A model generated the notes under the pieces. The model worked only from the letters and a program-made list of their open reading frames with translations, did no database searches and was not told where the DNA came from. From positions 11,390,001-11,454,000 of the forward strand of contig JAULJL010000028.1 of assembly GCA_030761205.1 (NCBI GenBank): a stretch of DNA of 64,000 nt, written 5' to 3'. The stretch's first letter is position 1. Every line of letters begins with the position of its first letter. The position numbers and the translations under genes are program-made. Below, piece after piece: positions 20,463 to 32,335 of this stretch. The stretch comes from Fremontodendron californicum (Eukaryota; Streptophyta; Magnoliopsida; Malvales; Malvaceae).

Positions 20463-23400
20463 ATCAAATTTCTTATGTTGAATCTGGTGCTTATGTTGCC
20501 TACAATAATGAGAATGGTGGGTTTATTGAGCGTTTAAAGCAAGATGGTATTGTTGATCTGGACTCTGAATTCCAATTTGTTCATGATTGGATATCAATAA
20601 AAGCAATGATTAGCTCTTGGTTAGCTGATGCAATGATGTATGAACTATGGGTGGGGTCTGATGGAAGATCAGCCTACGAGATTTATTATTCTGATCTTTC
20701 ATGGCCAATAGGAAATGTTCTATTCCTAAAGCAAGTATATATTGTAAAAATCGTCTTGGAATAACTAAAGACAATGCCGAACAGAGAGAAGATGAGGTCC
20801 ACTTTTACCTTTGATTTTTCCATGTTCTTTTTCTTCTTCTCTCTATCTCTCTCTTGCGTGAGTCTGCATGCATGTACACATGAAGCCATGCAACGCTTAC
20901 ATTTGCGCTACTAAGAAACTGTACAGGTGTACTTTCATATACTAATGTGTGTGTGTTGGGGTCAGTACTAGATTTTCAAAATTTTACTTCCTTATATTCT
21001 CTTTGTGTGCAGATTTACAAGCGAGCCAAAATTGCTTATGGTGCTCTGTCTACTAGGTTAGGACAACAGGACTTCCTCTTTGATGATAGGTAATTCCTAT
21101 TGATATCCTGGTGTAGATATTAAAACCTGTTTGCCATAGAAATTTTGAGTAGTTTTTCAAATGGAGTAGCATTTTACTTAACCAAATGATGATATAGAGA
21201 GCTGCATTATTACATGTTTGCAGGCCATCAAATCTGGATGCAACTTTTCTTGGACATGCTTTTGTCACCCTTCACGCATTACCTGTGAGTTACCTCAGAA
21301 TCTATACTATTGTATTCTAGCTGTTATCTCTGGAAGATGATTTTGGATAATTACATAGTTGATTTAAATCATTACAAATTCTTAAACTTGGATTCAAACA
21401 TCATACGTGAACTATGCTGAGGAGGACTATTTGCTTCTGTTAAACATTCATAAGCTGAAAAAACTTGAGTTATGGGGAAGATGAATACTTACTAAAATTG
21501 AGCTGTTGATGGGAGCAACAATATGCAAATTTACATAGCTGTAGACAGTAGTTAAGGGAAACATCCGTGCTGTTATTTTTCTGCAATAATCTTTATAGCT
21601 TTTGCTGATAAATGGTGTGTTTGTATTACAAATTCCTTCACTCGCATGACAGGTATTCCTAAAATGTTCGTTTATGTCAAATATCAACATCATTTTATAT
21701 CTTTCATGGCAATTATGAAAATTTTGATAGGTTCTTATAAGAAGAGTACATGGTACCTGATGCCTGATGCCTGATGGTGTATATTGTAATGATTGTTGCT
21801 GCTTTAACCTAAAGGCAGAAATTATGAGTTTAGGACCGTTTTTCGTATGCTTTGCTAAATTGGCATCATAGCCAAACATGAAATACATGATTCTGAGTCT
21901 CCGGGGCCTCTAAAAGCAAAAGATGGTATATTAAATTGGATCACTCCTTAGGACCTTGCTATAATGGGATAGTGATGATTGACTTTGTGCTTTTTGATTT
22001 TAATCCTGATTTCAAGTTAGTTTCTGCTAGAGATATTTCCTCTTGAAAAGAAAAGAAATGTCTAAGTAGTAATCAAGGAATAATCAAATAAGAATACAGA
22101 AGATCCTATGTATGAATTAATAGAAGTCCAGTATCACAGCTTCTATAATACAGACTTCCCCTGTGAAGTTTTAAGGGATCTGCGGATTTGTTCATGGAAA
22201 AGACTGTATGTAGAAGTGATCTATTCACTTGCAATTTGAGCTGCTCTTTATATGGTTATAGAATGTGCGAAACCAGACAATCAATCTTAGACCATATAAT
22301 AAGTTTTGCTTGGTAGAGAAGAAAGGTAGTGATGAAACTTAATTAAAAGATATTCATTCTCCATTTCCATCCTCCCTACCAAGCACAGCCCAAATGCATT
22401 TCATCTTGTATATTCTGGACTTACTTGAAGCATGTTCCTTGCAATTCTGCACTACTAGGACACGTCAGTGCTTCAAAACAAACTCTTGGAGCATGATAAT
22501 GTTGTCAGATATGCCTAAAAACTTAAAATGGAGTTAGATTGAGTCTGGTTCATCATCTTCTGGCCCACAATTTCACTCAATCCCTTCATCATCAGCTCCA
22601 AGAAAAGGTCCCTCAAATTGGAGTAAGTTACTGCATCTAAAAGACACTTTTTTTTTCCTTTTGTTAATTAGTTAATATTACTTTGCTTTATGGCTGTCTG
22701 GTCTTGGTCTTCATCATCTTCTTACTTTAATCATTTTCCTTATACCTATATTTTACTTTGCTTTCTGATGTCAATGTTTTATTTTGTCATACAATTTACA
22801 GTTATAAAAACTTATCTTTTTATTGCCATTTTCAATGAAAAGAATTGTGGTGATTTAACTACCATCAGCGTTTTGGCTGCTGGTGATGTCAAGAATGATT
22901 CAAGACTATATTAGTTTCGCGAAACAAAGTTTATTTTGATATGTTGATTTTATGAGCATTGACTTTTAGCTATGTTACTCGGACTCGGGGGTGAGTGTTG
23001 GATACGGGTATGCGTCCGACATAGGTATGCTCAATTTTTTTGTAAGTTTTTCCATATATTTGAAAGATCGTATTCCCATACCCATGTCCGAATATGTGTC
23101 GGACACAGGTACACAGGTACTTCAACGAAAATGAAGAATCGGAGTAACATAGAATTTTAGTATTGATATGGTTATGTCGTTTTAATGATATTTGTGATGA
23201 TGTTGCTAAGTCTGCTTCTAAGTCCGGATATGCAAAATGTGATGCCATTTTGTAATTTGAGTTTATTCCTATATGCTGCTGGATGTTGGTGTCAACTAAC
23301 TCATTTTATCAAGAAAAATTTGAGCTCTAGGCCTCTAGTAAACATGGTTTCCTTCCTTTTGCCCCCACTAGGTTCAAAGCTCAAGAGCAAAATGACGATG

Positions 23401-23532
23401 ATGAAGAGGAGGGCAAAATATTTTTTAGCAGCCCAGGTACTCTCAGTTCTACTTTTTCTCTCTGTAATGGGTGGATATGATTCTGGTGACCTGGAGCTTG
23501 ACGACGATGATGAAGGTATCGCTTTTGGTTGA
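20463..23532 (+). pseudogene. MTX: Metaxin (mitochondrial outer-membrane import protein) pseudogene
   Basis: Five exon remnants are visible: 20463-20796, 21013-21089, 21224-21284, 22459-22622, 23372-23532. Metaxin sits in the mitochondrial outer membrane and assists protein import; it has GST-like domains and a C-terminal anchor. Family features seen are ESGAYVAYNNENGGFIERLK, the DLDSEFQF and KIYYSDL-like stretches, and the C-terminal anchor YFLAAQVLSVLLFLSVMGGY followed by an acidic tail. Splice sites are kept, so this arose by DNA duplication rather than retrocopying. Lesions: no first exon (thioredoxin-like half missing), a one-base loss in the A run 20746-20750 that shifts the frame, an in-frame TAA at 22516-22518, and a one-base gain near 22537. 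A family A MITE sits in the last intron. Confidence 0.85.
22970..23152. mobile_element. hAT-type MITE, family A, in metaxin pseudogene intron
   Basis: 183 bp, from CTATGTTACTCGGACTC to CGGAGTAACATAG, flanked by ACTTTTAG (22962-22969) and AATTTTAG (23153-23160), an 8-bp target duplication with one mismatch. Confidence 0.88.
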
Positions 23533-24215
23533 GACAATCTCTTATTTACCTGCAAATTTGGGTCCTCATTACTGACATTTTCCCATGATTACTGACAAGG
23601 CTAGTAATCTTTTGAGGTTTGAATTTGCAATATTGCATTAACATTGTGGTAAATAAGAACATTAATTTAAAGATATGATTTGTACAATAGGTAGCATATT
23701 TTGTGGTATCTCTTTGTGTACTTTGATGTGTTGTATTTTTGCTTTAAGATAAATGAGTGAGGGGAATAAGTACCATATATTAGAGGGTTCAGGATTTTTT
23801 TTGTAGACTTGAAACCATCAGTGCTGCAGTAATGCATTTGATTATGGTTGGTGATGTTAAGTTAGGCACTTTCATCATATGCTACAACATCTTGGCTTGA
23901 TGTGGAAACTCATTTTCTGAAAGGTGACGTATTCGGACGATAAGAAGAGGGATTAGGGTTAACCATACTTAAGTGCATTTGCATTCTTTTTTTTGAAAGA
24001 CAACCAATATGACCCTATATTGCACAAAATATTTCAAGGCATATTTGTTAACCATACTTAAGTGCATTTACATTCTTTTTTCTCTGGCACAATCTACTTC
24101 AAATGTGTACATTGCTTCAACAGCTTTATAAAGAATTAGGTCTTGACTGATTCACAAGAACTAGGTAGTTGTATATTATTAACTGCATGCATGCCTCTGC
24201 TTGCCTTTCTGTTTA
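23533..24215. other. Intergenic DNA, nothing coding seen
   Basis: The only structure noticed is a repeated taaccatacttaagtgcatt block about 91 bp apart (near 23959 and 24050). Confidence 0.45.
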
Positions 24216-24227
24216 GTTGCTCCCAAG

Positions 24228-24462
24228 TTAAATGCCCCTAATTGCTTTTTTGTGGATCCTATTTCAATGGGAACTTGATGAGCCGATCCGCCTACACATC
24301 TTGCTTTTACTGTTATATTGAGAGTTACTCCACGTATTGCTTGACGTAAAACAGATAGTAGATTTGTTTTTGTTTTTTGTTGAATCTTTTTCAAAGCTCG
24401 ATAGATAATTTGATAAGCCAATTATTTTTTTTCTTCCGTATTTCAGAATACGATAACATTTT
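24228..24462 (-). pseudogene. rps7: Plastid rps7 fragment in nuclear DNA (NUPT)
   Basis: Read on the minus strand, this encodes recognisable pieces of plastid ribosomal protein S7: LAYQIIYRAxKKIQQKT-like, LSVLRQAIRGVT, and HQVPIEIGST. The composition and wording match the plastid protein and not the mitochondrial rps7. The frame is interrupted near the start, where ATTCTGAAATACGG is out of frame with the rest. A segment just after the GST is deleted, joining directly to LGA. The gene's start and end are absent. It is an old, decayed plastid DNA insertion with no function expected. Confidence 0.8.
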
Positions 24463-24852
24463 TTTGACAGTAGCATCTTCCCTATCCTTTTTATTTATAA
24501 GGCTTTGATGAGTTTTTCTCTTGCTTGGTCATGTTGGCAACCAAATATAGCTAAACTTGTAGAAGACTAAGTCTAAATTAATATATAGATTCAACATTTT
24601 CATGGCTGTAAGAATGAATATTTCAAATCAATATGCTGAAACTTAAATGATCAGAAACTAGTACGAAAAATGGATAGTCTTTCATGATGAATTCACTATC
24701 ATTGCCGATGTTTGGCATGTAGCATAAGTATTTGAGTACAATGATAATGGCATCCTTCTCTAACTAAATCCTTCGCACAATGTCCAGATTTAAAAACTCA
24801 AAGTAGAATGTTGAGTTTGGATTTAGCATTTCTAAGTAAAGCTATTATCATG

Positions 24853-25027
24853 AATTTAAATATCGGTCGCAACGCAACATTACAATCGTTATTTTGAAGT
24901 TTCAATTCTTTCTGTTACATATATTCATTGTTTATATTCACCACAATTGATCGCGATAACATTTATTATATTCGTAACTGCGATGAACGTGACGCGATCG
25001 AAATGCGTCCATAACCGCTATTTAAAT
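24853..25027. repeat. Small inverted-repeat element, family G
   Basis: TTTAAATATCGGTCGC at the left pairs imperfectly with GTCCATAACCGCTATTTAAA at the right. The interior has further gcgat/atcgc motifs. A relative lies at 46366-46548. No target duplication was found. Confidence 0.45.
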
Positions 25028-25129
25028 CCCTCCAATTATATGTTCACTTCCCCTTGTGATGTAAATCTTTTACTTCACGCTCAGTTTCAGTTCTACTATC
25101 TATTTCCTCCTCATCCTGTTCGTACACAT

Positions 25130-25539
25130 CAAGGTTGAAAAAATCGGACCGAAGGTTAAACCGATGTGACCTCCGGTTCTCGGTTCAACCGGTTGGACCG
25201 ATTGGACACTTTAAATAAATTTTTTAAATATTTTTAATGTTAAATAAATATTAAATATAATAAGTATTTAGCTTAGTGTTATGGTATTTAGTATATTTTT
25301 AAGAGGTTATGGGTTCAAATCTCATCAATTACCAAAAATAATTTTGAAAAAAATAATTTAAAAAATAAATAAATAAATGGTTTTTTCCTTTTTTTTCGGT
25401 TTTTTTCGGTTTTTTCCCTCTTTTTTTCGGTTGAATCGATTTTTGACCAATTCGATCCAATCTGATTTTATTACACCTACAGGACCGAATAGGCCACTGA
25501 TTTCCGGTTCAACCGGCCGGTCCGGCTTTTTATTCATTG
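25130..25539. mobile_element. hAT-type MITE, family D (410 bp)
   Basis: The termini are CAAGGTTGAAAAAATCGGAC and, in reverse complement, CAATGAATAAAAAGCCGGAC, flanked by a perfect 8-bp duplication GTACACAT (25122-25129 and 25540-25547). An internal stretch resembles tRNA pol III promoter boxes: TAGCTTAGTG at 25269 and GGTTCAAATC at 25312. Copies at 30908-31240 and 48757-49127. Confidence 0.88.
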
Positions 25540-25547
25540 GTACACAT

Positions 25548-26380
25548 CAACATCTTCAACAGTAACTTGTTCTCTAGTATAGTTTGTATTTGTTTTAGCT
25601 TTTTCTTCTGTTAAATTCACCCATATTTTAATAATTTTTTAATAATAATATTATTTTTTAAATATTTAATATGAATATATTAATATTAATATTTTAATAG
25701 TAAATAATTTTTAATATTTTAATAATTATGTCAATATTATTATTTGGAAAAAAGAGTATATTTTTCATAAAACAAAAAATATTTTTCGTGCATTCATCCA
25801 AAGAACAATTTTGTTTTTGTTGAAAAAAAATCAATATTTTTCATAAATTATTTTTTAAAAAACTACTTTCAACAAAACAAACGAAGTCTAAATATATTTT
25901 TTAATATAAATGTACATTATAAGTTTTTTTGAATAATTAAATCAGTTTTAAAATAATTGAGTTGTAATTAAGGTGATTTCTGATTTGTGATTATATTAAG
26001 GTTTTATATTTGATGCACTTTGATTGTATAAGTTTATATATTGACACTGAATCTTACAATACCATCTGTTAAAAGGTTAAGATTATAATTAGGGTTAAGG
26101 TTAGTCGTTAGGGTTAGGGATTAATTTTTTAATAAGATATTAGTATATGATTTAGTATAGATCACCTATATACAAACTCTTATATTATCTTAGTGAATAC
26201 TTCTGTTAATGGGCTAAATAGGCTTCAAATATGGGTGGCTTTAAAACAATTTAGAACCAAAAGCAAAAGATGGACAAATTGAGGGCATAAAAGCAACTGC
26301 TCCTTTCCTCCTCCTCTGTAAAACCCAGCCACCAACGACGGGACACCCAGGCAGCGGTCTTCCTTTCTTTTCCCTTGTAA
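25548..26380. other. AT-rich intergenic DNA, nothing coding seen
   Basis: Low-complexity A+T sequence, ending in a more GC-rich stretch from about 26280 that was probably the 5'UTR of the IMP3 copy. Confidence 0.45.
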
Positions 26381-27016
26381 TCCATCTTTGTAAATAAGGA
26401 TGAGGCAGCTGAAGTTTCATGAGAAGAAGCTTTTGAAGAAAGTAAATTTTTTGGAATGGAAAAGAGAAGTGGCCACCGAGACAATCTCGTTATGCACCGA
26501 TATCATCTCACTGGCCGTGACGATTACAAGAAGTAACTCATTTCTCAATTTCCATCTCTTGATTCTTGAATTGGGTTTTTTTTGGTATATATATATATAT
26601 ATTTTTATTAATTATGGTGGGTTGAAATTGAAAACAGGTATTCGAGTTTGTGCCGGATGGTGCAGAAGTTGGTTAATGTATTGAAGCAGATGGACCCCAG
26701 AGATCCTTTTCGAATCTAGATAACTGATTCGCTGTTAGAGAAGCTGTGAGTTTTCTTCATTGAAATGTGATTAAATCATACTGCTTCTGGTTTAAGCTAG
26801 TAGTGGCTGTGCCACTCGGAATTTTTTGTTCTTTTTTTCATTTTTTTTTTTTTGGTAAAAAAGGAAAGTTGCCCACCGCCATTGGAGAGATATTATATTG
26901 TAGATGTTCTGAAGGGATATTTCATGCTGTTAACATGTATAAATGCATAATAGAACATGCAGAATGGGATTACTTCAGGGTAGTGTTTGTCAGTGTTTTT
27001 CATTTGCTGTGTCAAA

Positions 27017-27180
27017 CTATGTTGCTCCAACTATTCATTTTTCTTGAAGCACCCGTGTCCGAGTCCGACATATATCAAGACATGGGTATAGAGATTTGAC
27101 CCTCCAAAGACCTTTCAAATACATGGAAAACTTAGAAAAAATTGAATATACCCGTGTCGGATACATACTCTATCTGGAAT
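27017..27180. mobile_element. hAT-type MITE, family A, right end truncated
   Basis: Starts CTATGTTGCTCC at 27017 and follows the family in the orientation of the 45248 copy. It loses similarity around 27180, before the usual GAGTAACATAG terminus. Confidence 0.75.
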
Positions 27181-27214
27181 GATGCTCATAATGAATGCCA
27201 AGAACGGTTGAGAT

Positions 27215-27411
27215 CTATGTTGTTCCGACTCTTCATTTTTCTTAAAGTACCCGTGTTCGACACACGTGTCCGACACATATCCGGACATGGGTTTGGGATA
27301 AGACCCTCCAAAAATCCTCCAAATATATAGAAAAACTTAGAAAAAATTGAACATACTCATGTCGGACAGATACTCGTATCTGAAACTCACACTTGAGTCC
27401 GAGTAACATAG
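27215..27411. mobile_element. hAT-type MITE, family A (197 bp)
   Basis: Runs from CTATGTTGTTCCGACTC to GAGTCCGAGTAACATAG, flanked by GTTGAGAT (27207-27214) and TTTGAGAT (27412-27419), an 8-bp target duplication with one mismatch. Confidence 0.88.
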
Positions 27412-27693
27412 TTTGAGATTACTCTCTGCTATGCTTTGACTATTGTTTGACAAGAAATTTCTTTTACTGCAAGAATTAAAGTTGAGGTTCTTTTTGCCTG
27501 AATAAGGCAATAGATGGAAGTTCTTAATGTGCCTTTCTTCTTTCATATAGCGGACTCATTCTTTGTAACAAGGAACATGGAAGACTTCATTACATGGGAA
27601 TACACATCTAAGATCCGGAGGAAGGTGTTGGAATACAATGAGAAGTTGGATGATTATGATGCAATGAACTGAAATTTACACTTGAGTTTTAAC

Positions 27694-27852
27694 TTATGTT
27701 ACTTGGACTCAGGTGTGAGTGTCGGATACGGGTATGTGTACTTTTTTTCACGTATTTGGAGGGTCATCGAAGGATCATGTTTTCATACCCATGTTTGGAT
27801 ATGCGTCGAACACGGGTATTTAAAAAAAAAAAATGAAGTCGGAGCAATATAA
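27694..27852. mobile_element. hAT-type MITE, family A, degraded
   Basis: Starts TTATGTTACTTGGACTC and ends GTCGGAGCAATATAA, in opposite orientation to the 27215 copy. The flanks AGTTTTAAC and GTTTTTAAC are nearly identical. It lies only about 20 bp beyond the IMP3 pseudogene stop. Confidence 0.75.
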
Positions 27853-27869
27853 GTTTTTAACCTATAAAA

Positions 27870-28594
27870 CTTCTTTCATTGGCATTCTTTACAAAGTTGA
27901 CTGATCCAAGGTGTAGAGCAGAGTGATGGAATACTTCATGAAGTTGGATTCCATGGTGCTATGAACTGTAAGATACTTGGGATCCTAATATAATATCAGC
28001 GTTTAGTTTTCCATTTAGTTTTCTATATTCTCAGTTTTGTCTCTAAAGGTGATTGAGGGTTTTTGTGTGTGTTATATATATATATTATATATATATATCA
28101 ATTCTGTAGCTGGAAAAAGAGCTTGCTTTGTTGTTTCAAGGTCTGTTTTCTTTCTATGTATCTGAAAATTCTCTCTTAAACTTTAGCCTTTCCATCTGAT
28201 ATAACAAGGGCCCAAGTGCCACCCAACCCATCTTTTCTCCCATTTGGGCCAAACCTAATGGGTCAACATTGGGCAACTTGGGCCAGCCTTATAGTTTGAA
28301 CAAGGCCCACCTTCAAAGCCCATTTCATCAAAAAGCACCATTTCAGGACACGTGGCAGAATCTCAGCCCTTCGATCTTTTATAAATAGAGGGCTATTCAC
28401 TAGGCTTGACAAGTTTGCTTCTCTCTTTTAGTTTACACCCCCTCATGAACTTTTTGTTTTAAACATTGCCTACTAAAGACCTCATTCACATACTGACTAT
28501 AGCGTCAAAACGCACGCCACGCACGCCAAAATAACACCTTTAATGGGGTTGTTATAAGGTGATCATCCTAAAAGTTAAAAGTGATTTGTATTAA
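27870..28594. other. Intergenic DNA with a promoter-like stretch
   Basis: A (TA)n tract lies near 28073-28098. Around 28345-28390 there is an acacgtgg G-box-like site followed by a TATAAATAG TATA-box-like site. No reading frame or exon that I recognise follows, so this may be an isolated LTR promoter or chance. Confidence 0.3.
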
Positions 28595-28602
28595 GTAATT
28601 AT

Positions 28603-28799
28603 TAGATCTAATAATTTGTGTATTCGTGTCGTGTTCGTATATCTGTGTCGTGTCATAATCGTGTTTAAGGTATTTTATATTTATATAAACTTTGATACGT
28701 TAATAATTCGTATTAAATAGATTTTGAGACATTCGTTTATTTGTGTCGTGTCGTGTTTTTAGTTTTTTTTTCGCGTCGTGTCCAGTATTGTCAGGTCTA
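28603..28799. mobile_element. hAT-type MITE, family B (197 bp)
   Basis: The termini are TAGATCTAATAAT and, in reverse complement, TAGACCTGACAAT. The flanks are GTAATTAT (28595-28602) and GTAATTAC (28800-28807), 8 bp with one mismatch. Confidence 0.85.
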
Positions 28800-28807
28800 G
28801 TAATTAC

Positions 28808-29585
28808 ATCACCTTGCTTGTTAGCAATTTAAAAATTCTACGTGACAGTAATCTTAATCGTTAACGTAGACATCTAAATTTTTGTATTTTAAAATGATGA
28901 TAACAGTAGTTTTATTGTCTTATAATTTTTGTACTCAATCCTTATTATAGTTATTATGGTATAAGTTTTTGTGTATTTTTATTCAAAAATAATTTTTTAA
29001 AAACAAAAATATGAACACAAAGAAAAAATAAGTGAAAAAAAAATCCCTATAAGAGAAACAATTTTTTTGGTTGCTTTTTTGAAATATTATTTTGGATATT
29101 TTATACTCGATGATCTTTTTTTTCTCTTGTAATATCAAATATTGTGATTTAAGATTATTAATGATTTATAATATTATATCAAACATAATAATATAAAATT
29201 ATTTTAATAATTTTATCATTACGATAATTTTATAATATTATATCAAACATAATAATATAATTTTACAAATGATATCAAACGTCGGTCAACATTTCATCAG
29301 CGAAGCCATCTCTCAACTCTCAAGCACAGTGACAGCTTTACTTTTCAAGGACTCTTGCTCTTTTCTGAACGCCAAGTTCACCCCGCAACAATCATCATTC
29401 TATTCAATTCATATTTCAAAAAATAAATAAATATTTTAAACAAAAATGGCAACAATTTTATAATTTGCAACACGTATTCATGTCTCTATTGTTTTTATCC
29501 TTTAAGATCTTCCAACTAGAATTATTGGGTTTTCCTCTTTACTTGCACTCAGTCGTTTTTCATCCTTCCACTAATCTCTTTTATC
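28808..29585. other. AT-rich intergenic DNA, nothing coding seen
   Basis: Contains a short duplication of ataatattatatcaaacata (near 29168 and 29229), otherwise unremarkable. Confidence 0.45.
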
Positions 29586-29589
29586 AAGT

Positions 29590-30515
29590 AAAACTAAACT
29601 TGTTAATCTGATCTGATTTTGAAAAGTTCGTCCAACACGTCCGAACCTGATTCAGTTTGATTTGATCTTAAACATGACTTTGGAATGATCTGAATCTAAA
29701 TCACTCGAAAAAAATTAACTCGAAATTATATGAACTTAAATTATGTATAATTTTATTTTTAAAAATATTAATTTAATAAAAATAATATAATTTATTAATT
29801 TATTTTAATTTTATAACTTTAAATTATTTTTTTATTATTACAATTTTATATAATTTTAAATATTAACCTTCTTAATTATGACTAAAAAATATTATTTTTA
29901 TTATTATAAATGAATTTAGTTTTTATGTTTATTAGTATATATTTTATTGATAAAGTTCTCTATTTTCCTTTTTCACTTTGATAAAACAATTAAATAGATC
30001 AATAATCATCATTTTAAAACATAAATAATTGACAATAATTCAATAAAATTAATTATGACATTTTAAAACATTTTACTATAAATTTCATAATAAAATTATT
30101 ACTTTCAAAAAGTAGATTGTAAACATAGTCATCATGCTATACATAATAAAAATATTCCAAAATTCCAAATCTACATATTGGACTCTAAAATTTAAATTAT
30201 TATAAATCCGAATATTGTTGTATTTGATTTATTTGGTAATTTCAATATCATTCATCATATAATTCATAACTTCATATCGTAAATATTATGGATCCATATG
30301 GTCTATGAGGCAAGAGCATATTAATATATTACATATATGGCTCATAGTTAGTGACAATCTATTAAAATTGAATTGATTTTTGAAAAACAATAATTTTTTG
30401 AAAGTTTGAAATTAAAATCTTTTTGGCAACCTACGCATTTTTCCGAACCAAAATTATCTTACTCGAAATAACCCAATCAAACTCGATCCGATTAATTATC
30501 ACCTCTTATAAGAAC
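29590..30515. repeat. Dispersed AT-rich repeat, family F, copy 1
   Basis: The interior 29965-30420 is a diverged direct copy of 36368-36870; shared blocks include taaatagatcaataat, tttcatatcgtaaatatta and atataattcata. The outer ends carry imperfect inverted motifs (gttaatctgatctg and cgatccgattaat), suggesting a DNA transposon of about 0.9 kb. A target duplication was not found. Confidence 0.55.
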
Positions 30516-30907
30516 TTGAAATTCCAATTTAGAAGTTCTAAATTCGAATGATGGAAAAAGTAGGATTTATGGGATGAGAGGAATCGTCTCTTATTATATA
30601 TGTATACTTTGCATATACCAAAAACAAATCATTTAATCAACTAGCAGAGAAGAAGAGAAGTAGAAACATTGAATCAGCTTATTAATTAGCCAGCTTCCTA
30701 TAATAGAAGTGGCTAATTCTAATAATAAAACATAACAATTTGACAATTAAATTTCACATGGTTTAGCAGAGGTTTGGAACAATCTCACGTTAGATTGATC
30801 CCATATTTGTGGCAAGAAGGCCCTAAAATTTTATTTTACTCACAACATACATGCCAGAGACAAATGTCTGTTGGCAGAATATATATAAGAATTCAGTTGG
30901 TTGACTT

Positions 30908-31240
30908 CATCGATTAAAAAGCCTGACTGGACGGTCGGTCGGATCGATTGAATCGAAAATTAGTCGATTGTTCGGTCCGATATAATATATTAACTCGATG
31001 AAACCTTGAATCGGTATAGAATCAGTTTAACCAGTAAAAACCTGATAAAAAGATTAAAAAACCGGTTTTGCATTTTTTTTTTATAAAATTTTATTTGTAA
31101 TTGATGAGATTTGAATCTTTAATTTATTGATTTTATATTAAAGATTTTATCATTAAACCAAATACATATTTTTATTAATTACAAACTATATTTAATATTT
31201 ATTTAAATTAAAACTATTTTTAAAATATTAAAAAACCTTG
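30908..31240. mobile_element. hAT-type MITE, family D (333 bp)
   Basis: The termini are CATCGATTAAAAAGCC and, in reverse complement, CAAGGTTTTTTAATA. They are flanked by a perfect 8-bp duplication GTTGACTT at 30900-30907 and 31241-31248. The tRNA-like interior is present on the minus strand. Confidence 0.85.
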
Positions 31241-31248
31241 GTTGACTT

Positions 31249-31608
31249 TGATAGTTGTGAATTGGTGATGCTAGAAAATGACATGGATTCTTCGAACATT
31301 GTGTTTGGGAGGGAAAGTGGGAAGAAAATGGAATGCACATCTTATATCGTATGAACATGATTAAGAATAAAATGATTGAACGTGTCTTTGTTAATTCTTT
31401 CATTTTGCTATTTTCAAATTTCTATTAATTCTTTGCATTTTCACTTTTATTCTTTTTTTTTATTCTATTAATTTAATTATGTTTTTTTTTTTTTTTTAAA
31501 TCCCATGACATTTTGAGTACTACCCCCTTAATGCCAAAATTTTGATTTTTTTCTTTCTAAATGGACAGATATCCTCAAGAGAATGACTTGGTGTTTAGAA
31601 CTTAAAAG
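31249..31608. other. Intergenic DNA, nothing coding seen
   Basis: Mixed AT-rich sequence with T-runs near 31450 and 31482-31496; no feature recognised. Confidence 0.4.
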
Positions 31609-31619
31609 TTAAAAACTCC

Positions 31620-31753
31620 GAATCAAAAGCTTAGCTCAATTGATTCATATATAATTACTTTTAAAATATGGTATTTGATAAGTTTGGAGTTTGAGTCCCA
31701 GACATCTTATTTCTATCTTCAAATTGCGACATCTTTGTAAAAAAAAAAAAAAA
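31620..31753 (+). mobile_element. SINE (134 bp)
   Basis: It carries a box A-like agcttagctcaattg, a box B-like gagtttgagtccc, the 3' motif tgcgacatctttgta and a poly(A) tail. The flanks TTAAAAACTCC (31609-31619) and TTTAAAACTCC (31754-31764) form an 11-bp target duplication with one mismatch. A second member lies at 51098-51248. Confidence 0.78.
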
Positions 31754-31764
31754 TTTAAAACTCC

Positions 31765-32327
31765 AACTTGAAGATCTTAGTTTCGAATTCTAAAATAGGA
31801 GAGGTGGCAATAATTAGTGCAATAAATATGAATTTTTATTTCTTATGATCTAATATTTTTAAAATTTTATCATTTGTATAATTAACTATTTTTTTTATGA
31901 CATCAAAAATCAAAATTGAAATTGAAATTGTGCACAAGTTGGCAAAATGTGATCTTCAAATAAATTAAAGTTTTTTTTTTTTTTTTCATTTTAACTTGTC
32001 AATCTAAAATAATATTAAAATTTAATGTATTTGATGGAAAGACTATTAAATTTTCAATGTTTTCTGGAACACAATAAAGTTAGAAACTTTAAGTTGACCT
32101 GTAAAAAATCAAATAAACTATTCAATTTAGGGAAAAAACAAGCATTTTTCTTAAGATTGTTTATGTAACTTTCATTGTTACTATTTGTGCAATTTTGACT
32201 TCAAAATTTATGGCAATACATTTTCAACAAATCAACTCTAACTATATGGATTCATTAAAGATTAAATAATTAGCATTAGCATTAGCATTAGAAGAACAAA
32301 TTAACATTATTTCTAAAACAAGGAGGT
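31765..32327. other. AT-rich intergenic DNA, nothing coding seen
   Basis: Contains a T15-type run near 31970-31986 and an attagc triplication near 32271-32290; no coding signal. Confidence 0.4.
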
Positions 32328-32335
32328 CTGAGAAC

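Larger units (their letters stand above)
26401..27672 (+). pseudogene. IMP3: IMP3 (U3 snoRNP protein, S4 family) pseudogene
   Basis: IMP3 is a nucleolar U3 snoRNP component that helps base-pair U3 with pre-rRNA. The first exon starts at the ATG at 26401 and reads MRQLKFHEKKLLKKVNFLEW. After KRE one base is missing, and the rest (GHRDNLVMHRYHLTGRDDYK) continues in another frame. A second exon from about 26639 encodes SSLCRMVQKLVNVLKQMDP and DPFRI, then TAG where the family has Gln, then ITDSLLEKL before a GTGAGT donor. The exon expected to hold the S4 RNA-binding core is not found. The last piece (about 27553-27672) encodes FVTRNMEDFITW and KVLEYNEKLDDYDAMN, then TGA. Introns are retained, so this is a duplicated pseudogene. 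Two family A MITEs lie between the second and last exons. Confidence 0.85.

Noticed and set aside
25269..25325. tRNA gene
   Set aside because: Only box A/B similarity is present. No cloverleaf with a paired acceptor stem, and it lies inside a MITE with defined ends.
28345..28400. Promoter of an unannotated gene
   Set aside because: G-box and TATA-like sites are present, but no exon, frame or transcript-like sequence follows before the next MITE.
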